Source of the DNA: UBA11710 sp049287025
GTDB taxonomy: Bacteria > Patescibacteriota > Patescibacteriia > Magasanikbacterales > UBA922
Length of the DNA: 64,000 nt
Direction: 5' to 3'
Assembly: GCA_049287025.1 (NCBI GenBank)
Contig: JBAQFA010000005.1
Span: 1 to 64,000 of the forward strand
Part shown: one piece after another, positions 1 to 8,407 of the stretch
Numbering within the stretch: position 1 is the first letter of the stretch
Layout of the letters: every line of letters begins with the position of its first letter
Made by a program: the position numbers and the translations under genes
The notes under the pieces: generated by a model
The model's database searches: none
What the model was told of the DNA's origin: nothing
The model's input: only the letters and a program-made list of their open reading frames with translations

Positions 1-819
1 CCCCAAAATCCGACTGGCATGGTTATTGGAAAAGAAAAATTGGAAGCCGTGGCAGAATTGGTTCGCCAACATAAATTTTTTGTGATCTTTGATGATATTT
101 ATGATCAAATTACTTTTGGCGGACGCAAACATTTTAGTTTTATTTCTATTCCTGGCATGTTGGATTGGACTATCAATCTCAATGGTTATTCCAAAAATTA
201 TGCTATGACCGGTTGGCGTTTGGGTTTTGTAGTGGCACCAGAATGGGTGATAGAAATTTTTGGTCGCTTAGCCATTAATAAATGGAGTTGTGTTTCGCGC
301 GTCAATCAGATTGTGGCTGGTGCAATTTATGGTGATATAGAATTGGATGGATTTAAATATCCAAGTATCAAAGATGAAGTGCAAGAATTAGTTAATAAAG
401 ATTTTATTGAATATGAGAAAAAGGGTCAATTTGTATCAGAAGCTTTGAACTTATTAAAGCCATATATAGTTTGCAACGAAGCTGAAGGTGCATTTTATCT
501 TTATCCAAGTTTTGTAAATGTTTTGAAATTAAAATATGTGCGTGATGAATTAAAATTGGAAAATGACAAACAATTATCACGTTGGTTTTTGTATGAAAGA
601 GGAGTGGCCACTTTAGCTGGTTCAGATTTTGGTCAGATGGGTCGTGGACATGTACGTTTTTCTTATGCTGAAGATCGCAATAACCATATTATTCCTGGGA
701 TTAAACATGTTTTGAAAGTGGTGATTGAATTGATTGAGAAAAGTGGGGAAGTATCACCAGTAAAAATGGAAGAAGTGGATGGGAAGATTGAGGAATTGGT
801 GGAGAAGTATTTTTTATAA
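1..819 (+). CDS. Class I/II PLP-dependent aminotransferase (3' part)
   Basis: The gene enters from the left edge; 272 residues are visible. The fragment opens on PQNPTG, the substrate-loop motif of fold-type I aspartate-family aminotransferases. It continues with FDDIYDQITFGG (PLP-contacting Asp and Tyr) and GYSKNYAMTGWRLG, where the Lys at visible residue 65 should form the PLP aldimine. The distal GHVRFSYA holds the substrate-carboxylate Arg. These are hallmarks of aspartate/aromatic-type transaminases, which move amino groups between amino and keto acids in the cytosol. Substrate cannot be told from sequence. The C-terminus looks complete, and a hairpin terminator follows about 65 bases later. 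Confidence 0.9.
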   Translation, partial: PQNPTGMVIGKEKLEAVAELVRQHKFFVIFDDIYDQITFGGRKHFSFISIPGMLDWTINLNGYSKNYAMTGWRLGFVVAPEWVIEIFGRLAINKWSCVSRVNQIVAGAIYGDIELDGFKYPSIKDEVQELVNKDFIEYEKKGQFVSEALNLLKPYIVCNEAEGAFYLYPSFVNVLKLKYVRDELKLENDKQLSRWFLYERGVATLAGSDFGQMGRGHVRFSYAEDRNNHIIPGIKHVLKVVIELIEKSGEVSPVKMEEVDGKIEELVEKYFL

Positions 820-884
820 TCACGTACCACATAACACATACCATATATCATACAACAGACAACAAATATCAGACAACAGATAAC
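820..884. repeat. Iterated-word spacer (cataacacat/caacagataac type)
   Basis: AT-rich stretch of imperfect repeats of acataacac, catatatcat and agacaacaga. Similar text occurs after maf (29661-29699), upstream of mpl (42598-42628), and in frame inside mpl (41847-41880) on the opposite strand. No reading frame is evident. Function unknown. Confidence 0.6.
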
Positions 885-908
885 AAAGCCATCCGCGAGG
901 GTGGTTTT
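885..908 (+). terminator. Intrinsic terminator after aminotransferase
   Basis: GCCATCC, a GCGA loop, then GGGTGGTTTT: a short GC stem followed by a T-run, placed after the aminotransferase stop and the iterated-word spacer. Confidence 0.6.
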
Positions 909-946
909 GATTACTCTTTCTTATTTTTATTTTTTCTGCTAGAATT

Positions 947-955
947 AAACTACAA
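947..955 (+). promoter_or_regulatory. Extended -10 promoter (TGC TAGAAT)
   Basis: TGC directly precedes TAGAAT after a T-rich run. No good -35 is seen, as expected of an extended -10 promoter. It lies about 95 bases upstream of the P-type ATPase start, with a hairpin repeat between. Confidence 0.45.
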
Positions 956-960
956 CGCAC

Positions 961-1045
961 AAAACAAAATACAGTATACACGTAACAATATACAATTTGT
1001 ATTTATTATATGTATTTTGTATTTTGTTACGTGTATATTGTTATT
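961..1045. repeat. Intergenic hairpin of the acacgtaacaata family
   Basis: Inverted repeat with 14-bp perfect arms (975-988 and 1024-1037, TATACACGTAACAA and its complement), extended by imperfect pairing. It would form a hairpin in the 5' leader of the P-type ATPase. A relative sits at 39148-39206 upstream of the LysW-like gene. Confidence 0.7.
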
Positions 1046-1049
1046 TTCT

Positions 1050-3536
1050 ATGAATAATTATCAAAAAAACTATCAAGGCCTAACCTCAACTCAAGTTGAA
1101 GAATTATTAAAAGTTCATGGCGAAAATAGTCGGCCAGCAGTGAAAAATAAAACTTGGGTTAGACGTCTGTTTGATATTGTGAGTGAACCCATGATTTTGT
1201 TGCTCTTGTCCGCAGCAGTTATTTATTTTTTTATTGGTGATAAATTGGAAGCGGTAATTTTATTATGTTCCATTATCCCCATTTTAGCGATTGAATTTTT
1301 TCAAGAATCAAAAACCGATGAGGCGGTGCGAGCACTGGACAAAATGATGGTACAGTATGTGGAAGTGTTTCGCGATGGGGAAAGAAAAAAAATAGAAGCA
1401 AAATTTTTAGTGCCAGGTGATTATGTTTATTTGACCGCTGGAGATAGAGTCTCAGCTGATGGTTTTATTTTAAATTCACCTGGTGTCCAGGTTGATGAAT
1501 CAATGCTGACTGGTGAGTCAGTGTCTGTGACAAAAAGCGAGTTTTGTAGTGGACAAGAAAAAATTAAGGAAGAAAATTTACTTTATCAGGGCACAATGAT
1601 TGTTCAAGGAGAAGGTTATTTGGTGGTAGAAAAAACTGGCGGAGCCACCAAGTACGGTCAATTGGGAAACTTGCTAGAAAAAATTATTACAGAAAAAACT
1701 CCTTTGCAACAAAAAATGCACCGGTTAGTAAGTATGGTGGCAGTGGTGGCAATAATTTCTGCAGTTGGTGTTGGAGCTATCATGACACTAAAAGAAGGCT
1801 GGACACACGGTTTTTTGGCGGGAATTACCATTGCCATGTCACTTATTCCCGAAGAATTTCCCGTGGTGTTTAGTGTGTTTTTGATTATGGGGGTATGGCG
1901 CATGACCAAACAAAAAGCATTGGTACGGGAAATGGCCATGGTAGAAACACTCGGGTCAGCGACAGTAATTTGTACTGACAAAACTGGCACTTTGACCGAA
2001 GGAAAAATGGCTTTGAAACAAGTCTACTTTAATGATGAATTAGTTGAAATTAGTGATGGAAATCATAATCAAGAAATAAAAGATTTAATTACCGGCGCGT
2101 TATTATCTCTGGAACAAGTGGCGATTGATCCAATTGAAATTGAAGTTCAACGTTATGCTGATAAGCTTGGGATTGATGTTAATAAATATTTTAATGAACA
2201 CACTCTAGTTCAAGATTTACCTTTTGAATCAAAAACAAAAATGGTACATCATTTGTGGAAGCATAAAAGCGGTCTTTGTGAACAACACACAGCTGGCGCG
2301 CCAGAATTTGTAATTGAATCGAGTACGTTGAAAAAAAATGCCAAGGATAAAATTATGTCTGCTTATGAAACCATGGCTGATCAGGGTTATCGAGTGATTG
2401 GAATAGCCAAACGGGCCTGTCATGAGAGTGGAAAGATTGTGATAGAAGATTTGCAGTTTGTAGGGCTCTTGGCCATGAGTGATCCGCCTCGAGCGGGGGT
2501 AAAAGAAGCGATTGATACGTGTCAAAAAGCCGGGATTAGAATTATTATGATTACCGGGGACAATAAATTGACTGCTCACAGTGTAGCGGAACAAATTGGT
2601 TTGAAGCACAATGAAGAAATCATGACTGGAGCAGATCTAAAAAATATGTCACCAAGTGCTTTACAAGAAACAGTCCGCCGACATGATATTTTTACTAGAG
2701 TAGAACCAGAACAAAAATATTTATTAGTAGAGGCTTTACAAAATCAGGGAGAAATTGTTGCTATGACTGGAGATGGGGTAAATGACGCTCCAGCTCTAAA
2801 AAAAGCTAACATTGGAATTGCGATGGGGCAAAAGGGAACAGAAGTAGCCCGAGCCGCGGCCGGTATTATTCTCATGGATGATAATTTTGCCACAATTGTT
2901 AATGCGGTCAAAGAAGGTAGGCGGATTTATGATAATTTGCGTCAAGCTTTTGTATTTTTATTTTCTTTTCATTTACCAATTATTGGTCTGGCAGTTTTGC
3001 CCTTATTTTTTGGAGAGCCTTTGATATTTTTACCAATCCATATTATTTTTTTGGAATTAATTTGTGATCCAGCCTCGGTCATTGGTTTTGAAAAAGAAAA
3101 AGCGCGCCATGGTTTGATGTTGGAAAAACCAAGGTCAATCAAAGAGCCGTTGGTAAATCCACGTTCTTGGATAAGAATATTGTTGCAAGGTGGTATAATT
3201 TTGGCTTTGTCTTTTGGATTATATTATTATTATGCACTTTATTTAGGTCAAGATGAATTGGGTAAAAGTTTAGCTTTTGGTTCACTGGTGGCTGCACAAA
3301 TATTTTTAATATTTTTTACCCGGGAGTGGGAACAGGTCAAAACTAATAAAGTTTTATTAATTATTAATGCCATTAGCTTTGTATTTTTAATTCTTTGTTT
3401 TGTTTTGACTCCTTTACAAACAGTTTTTCATCTAGCTTCATTATCAAGTGTGCAGTTTGCTTTGATGATAGGTTTACCAGCGTTTGTAATGATTTTGTTT
3501 AAAGTGTTTAGTTCTAAGATTAGTAATCACAAGTAA
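1050..3536 (+). CDS. Cation-translocating P-type ATPase (Ca2+-ATPase-like, P2 type)
   Basis: 828-residue membrane pump. It begins with the cation-ATPase N-terminal domain (GLTSTQVEELL), then the actuator TGES (residues 154-157), phosphorylation motif DKTGT (Asp310), and hinge GDGVNDAPAL (about 574-583). The M4 motif PEEFPVV lies between hydrophobic segments, and a C-terminal block of helices includes LELICDP. This order is that of P2 ATPases exporting Ca2+ or related cations using ATP. The M4 motif favours Ca2+/Mn2+ over heavy metals, and no N-terminal metal-binding Cys motif is present. ATG 1050 is chosen because the 11 upstream in-frame codons lie in the hairpin repeat and encode no conserved sequence. 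The gene appears monocistronic. Confidence 0.92.
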   Translation: MNNYQKNYQGLTSTQVEELLKVHGENSRPAVKNKTWVRRLFDIVSEPMILLLLSAAVIYFFIGDKLEAVILLCSIIPILAIEFFQESKTDEAVRALDKMMVQYVEVFRDGERKKIEAKFLVPGDYVYLTAGDRVSADGFILNSPGVQVDESMLTGESVSVTKSEFCSGQEKIKEENLLYQGTMIVQGEGYLVVEKTGGATKYGQLGNLLEKIITEKTPLQQKMHRLVSMVAVVAIISAVGVGAIMTLKEGWTHGFLAGITIAMSLIPEEFPVVFSVFLIMGVWRMTKQKALVREMAMVETLGSATVICTDKTGTLTEGKMALKQVYFNDELVEISDGNHNQEIKDLITGALLSLEQVAIDPIEIEVQRYADKLGIDVNKYFNEHTLVQDLPFESKTKMVHHLWKHKSGLCEQHTAGAPEFVIESSTLKKNAKDKIMSAYETMADQGYRVIGIAKRACHESGKIVIEDLQFVGLLAMSDPPRAGVKEAIDTCQKAGIRIIMITGDNKLTAHSVAEQIGLKHNEEIMTGADLKNMSPSALQETVRRHDIFTRVEPEQKYLLVEALQNQGEIVAMTGDGVNDAPALKKANIGIAMGQKGTEVARAAAGIILMDDNFATIVNAVKEGRRIYDNLRQAFVFLFSFHLPIIGLAVLPLFFGEPLIFLPIHIIFLELICDPASVIGFEKEKARHGLMLEKPRSIKEPLVNPRSWIRILLQGGIILALSFGLYYYYALYLGQDELGKSLAFGSLVAAQIFLIFFTREWEQVKTNKVLLIINAISFVFLILCFVLTPLQTVFHLASLSSVQFALMIGLPAFVMILFKVFSSKISNHK

Positions 3537-3547
3537 GCCTGTATTAA

Positions 3548-3576
3548 TTGACTTTTTTTCTTTTTTACCTTATACT
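3548..3576 (+). promoter_or_regulatory. Sigma70-type promoter of infB
   Basis: TTGACT, a 17-base T-rich spacer, and TATACT (3571-3576), between the ATPase stop and infB. Confidence 0.75.
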
Positions 3577-3586
3577 CATATTCACA

Positions 3587-3630
3587 GCCTTTCAGGCATT
3601 TTAAGCCTTTTTGGCTTTTTATGCCTTTTT
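3587..3630. repeat. ggctttt/aagcctttt iterated-word array
   Basis: Repeats of agcctttt, aggcatttt and tggcttttt fill the infB leader. The same word family occurs at 16996-17098, 38129-38160, 41033-41105, 52040-52098 and 55871-55962. Mixed orientation of GGCTT and AAGCC lets the RNA fold on itself. Confidence 0.65.
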
Positions 3631-3634
3631 ACTT

Positions 3635-5671
3635 ATGAATGTAACAGAATTAGCTAGAAAATTAAGAGTCAATACCAAAGAAATGCTTGAGCTATTACCC
3701 AAGTATGGTTTTGATATTGGTGCCAGAGCAATCAAAATTGATAATAAAGTGGCTGATCAGATCACTCGTAAGTGGCGTTTTATTAAAAAAGATCTAGATG
3801 ACCAAAAGAAAAAAGAAGAAGAAGAGAAAAAAATGAAAGAAAAAGAATTGCGTAAAGAAACTGGGGAAACAGTGGCTTTGCCAGATTTGATAAGAGTAAG
3901 AGATTTTGCTGAGAAGCTTAATATGTCGGTCACTCGGATTATTACCGAACTCATGAAAAATGGTATTTTGGCCAATCAAAATCAAAATATTGATTATGAT
4001 ACGGCCGCGATTATGGCTGAGGAGCTTGGTTTTACCGCTCAAAAAGAAGAAAACAATAAAGTTGATCATGCGGTGGAAGAACAAAAAGTAAAAGCCTTGG
4101 AAGAAGCTTTGTCATCCACAGAAAATTTACAGCCAAGATCACCAGTCGTGGTAGTGATGGGCCATGTTGATCATGGTAAAACCAAATTATTAGATGCCAT
4201 TCGTAGTACAAATATTATTGATACTGAATCGGGTGGTATTACTCAGCATATTGGTGCTTATCAAACGGTTTGGCAAGATCCAAAAAATAAACAAGAACGA
4301 GCGATAACCTTTATTGATACTCCTGGTCATGAGGCTTTTACAGTTATGAGGAGCCGTGGTGCCAAAGTCGCTGATATTGCCATTATGGTCGTGGCGGCTG
4401 ACGATGGTGTCAAACCCCAAACCGAAGAAGTAATAAATATTATTAATGCTGCCAAGTTGCCATTTATTGTAGCCATTAACAAAATTGATAGAGAAGGGGC
4501 TGATCCTCAGCGCGTGCGAACCGAACTTTCGCAAAGAAATGTTTTGTGTGAAGATTGGGGTGGAACAGTGCCAGTCGTAGAAATTTCGGCCAAACAAAAA
4601 CTTAATATTGATAAATTATTAGATGTCTTACTTCTCATGGCTGATTTGAATGAAGATAAAATAAAAGCTGATCCAACCCTACCGGCTGTGGGAACAATTA
4701 TTGAATCTCACGTTGACAAGGGGATGGGTCCAGTCGCTACAGTCTTGGTGCAAGCTGGTACTCTTAGAAGAAATGATCCTTTGGTAGTAAATGGTGAAAT
4801 TTATGGCAAGGTACGGGCGATGAAAGATTATATCGGCCGTGATTTGGAAAGTGCTGGACCATCAGTGCCAGTGCAAATAATTGGTTTTAAAGTAGCGCCA
4901 GAAGTGGGTGATATTATGAATTTATCAAAAGCGGGTGATGCGAGTAAAATTGATGTAAAACAAAAACGGACTCAACAAACTGGAGCGGAGAGAAGTCTAA
5001 ATGTAGTAAAAAATGAAACTGAAGAAGAAGAGGGAATACGACGCAAACATACTTTAAATTTAATAATAAAAACTGATGTGCTTGGTTCTTTGGAAGCAAT
5101 TGTTGGTTCTTTGCAAAAATTAAAACACGAAGAAGTCGGTGTGAAAATAATTGGCAAGGGTTTGGGAAATATTACGGAAGATGATGTCAATAAAGCTGAA
5201 GCTGGTGAAGCTGTTATCGTAGGTTTTCATGTCAATCCGACCTCAAGTGCCGAAGAATTGATGCGCGAAAAAAATGTACAATTCAAACGTTATGAAATTA
5301 TTTATGATTTGATAAATTGGGTAAAGGAAGAATTGGAAAAAATGTTGAGTGCTGAGGTGACGATTGAAGAATTGGGCCGGGCAAAAGTGTTGGCAATTTT
5401 TAGAACAGATAAAAATGCTATGACGATTGGCGCTCGGATCACTGATGGTAAAGTCACAAAAAATTCTAAAATAAGAATAAAACGAAAAGGTGAATTGATT
5501 GGCGAAGGTAAATTGGCTCAGTGTAAGACTGGTCAGCAAGATGTATCTGAAGTACCAAGTGGAACTGAGTGTGGTTTGCGTTTTGAAGGTAAAGATAAAA
5601 TAGAAGAAGGCGATATGTTGGAAGCCTACACAGAACATAGTAAGAGTAAGAAAATTGTTTTTGAATTATAA
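3635..5671 (+). CDS. infB: Translation initiation factor IF-2
   Basis: 678-residue GTPase that brings initiator tRNA to the 30S subunit and promotes subunit joining. Two small IF2_N domains lie at the N-terminus (MNVTELARKL at residue 1, and IRVRDFAEKLNMSV near 88), joined by a charged Lys/Glu linker. The G domain has GHVDHGKT (176-183), DTPGHE (about 228) and NKID. Domains II, III and C2 follow, ending MLEAYTEHSKSKKIVFEL. It is shorter than the roughly 890 residues of the E. coli protein because the N-terminal extension is compact, as in many small genomes. ATG 3635 replaces an upstream TTG that sits inside the iterated-word leader. Confidence 0.97.
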   Translation: MNVTELARKLRVNTKEMLELLPKYGFDIGARAIKIDNKVADQITRKWRFIKKDLDDQKKKEEEEKKMKEKELRKETGETVALPDLIRVRDFAEKLNMSVTRIITELMKNGILANQNQNIDYDTAAIMAEELGFTAQKEENNKVDHAVEEQKVKALEEALSSTENLQPRSPVVVVMGHVDHGKTKLLDAIRSTNIIDTESGGITQHIGAYQTVWQDPKNKQERAITFIDTPGHEAFTVMRSRGAKVADIAIMVVAADDGVKPQTEEVINIINAAKLPFIVAINKIDREGADPQRVRTELSQRNVLCEDWGGTVPVVEISAKQKLNIDKLLDVLLLMADLNEDKIKADPTLPAVGTIIESHVDKGMGPVATVLVQAGTLRRNDPLVVNGEIYGKVRAMKDYIGRDLESAGPSVPVQIIGFKVAPEVGDIMNLSKAGDASKIDVKQKRTQQTGAERSLNVVKNETEEEEGIRRKHTLNLIIKTDVLGSLEAIVGSLQKLKHEEVGVKIIGKGLGNITEDDVNKAEAGEAVIVGFHVNPTSSAEELMREKNVQFKRYEIIYDLINWVKEELEKMLSAEVTIEELGRAKVLAIFRTDKNAMTIGARITDGKVTKNSKIRIKRKGELIGEGKLAQCKTGQQDVSEVPSGTECGLRFEGKDKIEEGDMLEAYTEHSKSKKIVFEL

Positions 5672-5681
5672 TTTTATTTAT

Positions 5682-6701
5682 ATGGGAGATGTTTCAACCT
5701 TGGAAGAATATAGAGCATCAAGAGAAGCACAAGAAGGTGCAAAAGTAGAACATAGCGCAGTAGTGAAAAAAGATCAAAGTCATGAAAAGAAAATAAAAAG
5801 ATTAAAATCTGACGATAACCGTTTGGATGGAGAACCAAGAATTGATTTAATGACTGAGGAAGGGGATAGATGGGCACAAGCAAATTATGAAAGGATAACA
5901 GTACCAGACATGGTAAACCAATCAAATATAAGGATTCGTGAAGATGATTTGGCTGGAGCAAAAGAAATTGTACAACATGTTGGTGAGCCTAAAAAGGCTT
6001 TGGCTATGGCTGAGGAAAGACTTCAAGAATCACATCTAGATGCGTTATTGACTGTAGAATTAAAAAATTACAGTGAACTTGGGGGAGATGTTTGGGAAGC
6101 TAAACCAGGTACTATATATGTTGATGATAATACTCATCCAGTAAAAACTTTTGTTAGTACAGAAAATGCTATACAGAGAAATCTTATTATAGCTAAGTCT
6201 GGGGCTGAAACAGTGAAAAAAGCTATGACTGGTGATATTAATGTTTCAATTGGTGGGGGTTCATCTCGTTTTGCTGTCAAAAGGAGTCTAGGGTCAAATA
6301 TTATAGAAGATAGTGGTCTTGGCTTTACTGTTTGTTGGGTGGCACATACTTCTGAAGGTGAAGTGAGAGTAGACGTAAATTTTTTATATGGCAGAGAAGA
6401 AGAGAGTGCAGAACAAACAACTGTTCAGCAATCTGCTGAAGGACAGGCTGAATTAGAAAAAACATTGTCTGAAGATGAAAAAATCTTTAAAAGATTTGAA
6501 GAAATAAAAGCATCTAGTAAAGATGACGAGACAACAAAGCAAGAAATTTTAGAATATATTTTACATAGTGGTGTTGAAGTTTCAGAAAGTTTTTATACAG
6601 AAGCAATTAAAGATAGTACCTGGATTCCTTCTAGACAAGAGATTGAAGATGCTAAGAGAGAAGCTGTGGAAGAAGCAGAGAATTTTGCTATGACAGGTTA
6701 A
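5682..6701 (+). CDS. Hypothetical protein, 339 residues
   Basis: I do not recognise this family. The protein is acidic and soluble, with no signal peptide or membrane segment. Residues 1-110 are charged and probably helical. The centre (about 140-250) looks beta-rich, with GDVWEAKPGTIYVDDN and a Gly-rich INVSIGGGSSRFAVKR. The C-terminus is strongly helical with Glu/Lys runs. It begins 10 bases after the infB stop, with no terminator between, so it is probably co-transcribed with infB. The start MGDVSTLEEYR is chosen because the preceding in-frame codons overlap the infB stop region. Confidence 0.6.
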   Translation: MGDVSTLEEYRASREAQEGAKVEHSAVVKKDQSHEKKIKRLKSDDNRLDGEPRIDLMTEEGDRWAQANYERITVPDMVNQSNIRIREDDLAGAKEIVQHVGEPKKALAMAEERLQESHLDALLTVELKNYSELGGDVWEAKPGTIYVDDNTHPVKTFVSTENAIQRNLIIAKSGAETVKKAMTGDINVSIGGGSSRFAVKRSLGSNIIEDSGLGFTVCWVAHTSEGEVRVDVNFLYGREEESAEQTTVQQSAEGQAELEKTLSEDEKIFKRFEEIKASSKDDETTKQEILEYILHSGVEVSESFYTEAIKDSTWIPSRQEIEDAKREAVEEAENFAMTG

Positions 6702-6712
6702 GTTATCCACCC

Positions 6713-6741
6713 TTGCTCACTTTTTTTAAAAATGATAAAAT
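6713..6741 (+). promoter_or_regulatory. Promoter of trxA
   Basis: TTGCTC, a 17-base spacer, and TAAAAT (6736-6741), 59 bases before the trxA ATG. The leader contains the ttccttaatccttattcc word (6772-6799), also found upstream of the holin-like gene at 18768-18801. Confidence 0.65.
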
Positions 6742-6800
6742 AGTTCTTGCTAAAAATATTATTTTTAGTTTTTTATTCCTTAATCCTTATTCCTTAATTT

Positions 6801-7124
6801 ATGTCAGAATTAAATCTTACAGATGCAAACTTTGAAATAGAAGTATTGCAATCAAACGTGCCAGTATTAGTAGATTTTTGTGCACCATGGTGTGGTCCTT
6901 GCCAAATGATGGGTCCAATTATAGAAGAATTAGCTGGTGAATTAGATATTACCAAAGTAAAAATTGCCAAGTTGAATGTGGATGAAAATCAATTGGTAGC
7001 TGGTCAATTTCAAGTGATGAGTATCCCAACTTTTTTAGTTTTTAAGGGCGGACAAGTTGTAGATAAGATGGTAGGTGGTGTACCAAAAGAAAAGTTGAAA
7101 GGAATGCTGGAAAAGCACATCTAA
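6801..7124 (+). CDS. trxA: Thioredoxin
   Basis: 107-residue single-domain thioredoxin. The active site is WCGPC (Trp30, Cys31, Cys34) after VDFCAPW. The cis-Pro motif SIPTFLVFKGG and the terminal helix KEKLKGMLEKHI are present. It reduces disulfides in cytosolic proteins using electrons from thioredoxin reductase, and no reductase gene is in this window. Length and motif spacing are normal for the family. The gene is flanked by its own promoter and terminator, so it is monocistronic. Confidence 0.96.
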   Translation: MSELNLTDANFEIEVLQSNVPVLVDFCAPWCGPCQMMGPIIEELAGELDITKVKIAKLNVDENQLVAGQFQVMSIPTFLVFKGGQVVDKMVGGVPKEKLKGMLEKHI

Positions 7125-7149
7125 ACAAATAAAAATATTAAAACATCTA

Positions 7150-7174
7150 AACAGCTTTTAACAGGCTGTTTTTT
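7150..7174 (+). terminator. Intrinsic terminator after trxA
   Basis: AACAGC, short loop, GCTGTT and a T-run, 25 bases after the trxA stop. The -10 of the next promoter begins within a few bases of the T-run. Confidence 0.75.
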
Positions 7175-7176
7175 GT

Positions 7177-7184
7177 GCTATACT
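7177..7184 (+). promoter_or_regulatory. Extended -10 (GC TATACT) for the DUF4349 gene
   Basis: TGC followed by TATACT just after the trxA terminator; the -35 is poor. The leader carries a perfect small palindrome, GCCAGA-TTG-TCTGGC (7211-7225), and an aaccttaacc word before the ATG. Confidence 0.45.
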
Positions 7185-7256
7185 TTTGGTATGGGGTGTT
7201 GGGCTAGGACGCCAGATTGTCTGGCTTCTTAACCTTTAACCTTAACCTATTAACAT

Positions 7257-8192
7257 ATGCAAAAATATTGGAAAATAATTTTGGGGGGAGCAATTCTTAT
7301 AATCGTGATTGCTTTAGTTTGGATTTTGAAAATATCTTGGATTGGCACTAGTAGTATGTCATATGATGAGTCAGTAAAATATAGTTTAACCAAAGGCGAG
7401 GTGACTGGTGGAGCTGTGGCTCCAATGATGGCCGAGAGAAATATGATGGTGACAGCAGGAGAAGCAAGTTATGATACGACAGAGGATTCTGTGCCAGTTA
7501 GTCCTACTCAAGATAGATTAATTATCAAAACTGGTTCAATTTCAATGGTAGTGGAAAATGTACGAGAAACAATTGCAAAAATTTCGGAGTACACCAAACA
7601 AAAGGGTGGTTTTGTTGTTAGTAGTAATGTGGATAAAGTTGGGGTGGCTCCTTATGGTGAGATTGTAGTTAGAATTCCTGTAACAGTTTTTGATAGCGGA
7701 GTGACAGATGTAAAAGCGATGGGTGAAGTGGAAAGCGAAATGGTTAATGGTCAGGATGTGACTGAAGAATTTGTTGACCTTGATTCACAACTAAAAAATT
7801 TACGCGCTACTGAAACCCAATTTTTGCAAATTATGCAACGAGCAGTAAAGATAGAAGACGTGTTAGCAGTGCAACGTGAATTGACTTGGGTAAGACGGGA
7901 TATAGAAACCATGATGGGTAGAATGAAATATCTAAAAGATAGTGCTAGTTTGTCTACTTTGACAATTTATTTATCCACTGATCCAGATGTTTTACCAACT
8001 GTGGATGATACTAATAAATGGAAACCTTGGGCCGAAGTAAAATCAGCCGTCAGAAGTTTGATTGGAGTAGGTAAGGGTTTGGTTAATTTTGCAATTTGGC
8101 TAGTGGTTTATATTCCTTTGTGGTTTGTGATTGGATTGGTTGTTTGGCTGATTGTGCGAATTATAAAAAAGAAAAAGAATTTGAACATGTAA
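7257..8192 (+). CDS. DUF4349 domain membrane-anchored protein
   Basis: 311 residues. An N-terminal hydrophobic helix (about 7-27) anchors the protein. The extracytoplasmic domain starts DRLIIKTGSISMVVENVRETIAKISEYTKQKGGFVVSS, the typical DUF4349 opening, and includes the conserved E(E)FVDLDSQLKNLRATETQFLQIMQRAVKIEDVLAVQRELTWVRRDIE segment, a predicted coiled coil. A second membrane helix (about 262-296) and a basic tail follow. Family members are envelope proteins of unknown function. The architecture, with a helix at each end and the domain outside, matches the family. It has its own promoter and terminator. Confidence 0.85.
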   Translation: MQKYWKIILGGAILIIVIALVWILKISWIGTSSMSYDESVKYSLTKGEVTGGAVAPMMAERNMMVTAGEASYDTTEDSVPVSPTQDRLIIKTGSISMVVENVRETIAKISEYTKQKGGFVVSSNVDKVGVAPYGEIVVRIPVTVFDSGVTDVKAMGEVESEMVNGQDVTEEFVDLDSQLKNLRATETQFLQIMQRAVKIEDVLAVQRELTWVRRDIETMMGRMKYLKDSASLSTLTIYLSTDPDVLPTVDDTNKWKPWAEVKSAVRSLIGVGKGLVNFAIWLVVYIPLWFVIGLVVWLIVRIIKKKKNLNM

Positions 8193-8203
8193 AGTTTTAA
8201 AAT

Positions 8204-8234
8204 AAATCCTCTGGTGAAAGCTGGGGGATTTTTT
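8204..8234 (+). terminator. Intrinsic terminator after DUF4349 gene
   Basis: AAATCCTC, loop, GGGGATTTTTT: stem with one G-T pair and a T-run, 11 bases after the stop codon. Confidence 0.7.
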
Positions 8235-8342
8235 CATGATGCAGATAACAGATAGTATAAATCATTTAATATAAAATAATTTGACTAGATTATGCCAATG
8301 TAATTTGCTATCTGCTATCTGTATTCTGTTCCGTTGTCCTGT

Positions 8343-8371
8343 TTGACCGTTTTTGTAAGAAGTGATAAAAT
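8343..8371 (+). promoter_or_regulatory. Promoter of gdhA
   Basis: TTGACC, a 17-base spacer, and TAAAAT (8366-8371), 36 bases before the gdhA ATG. Confidence 0.75.
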
Positions 8372-8407
8372 ATTAATTGTCTGTCTTAATTATTAAATTA
8401 ACATATT

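Noticed and set aside
5674..5961. Leu-rich minus-strand frame opposite the 5682 gene
   Set aside because: Its apparent hydrophobic pattern is the complement of Glu/Lys-rich coding sequence; no start signal.
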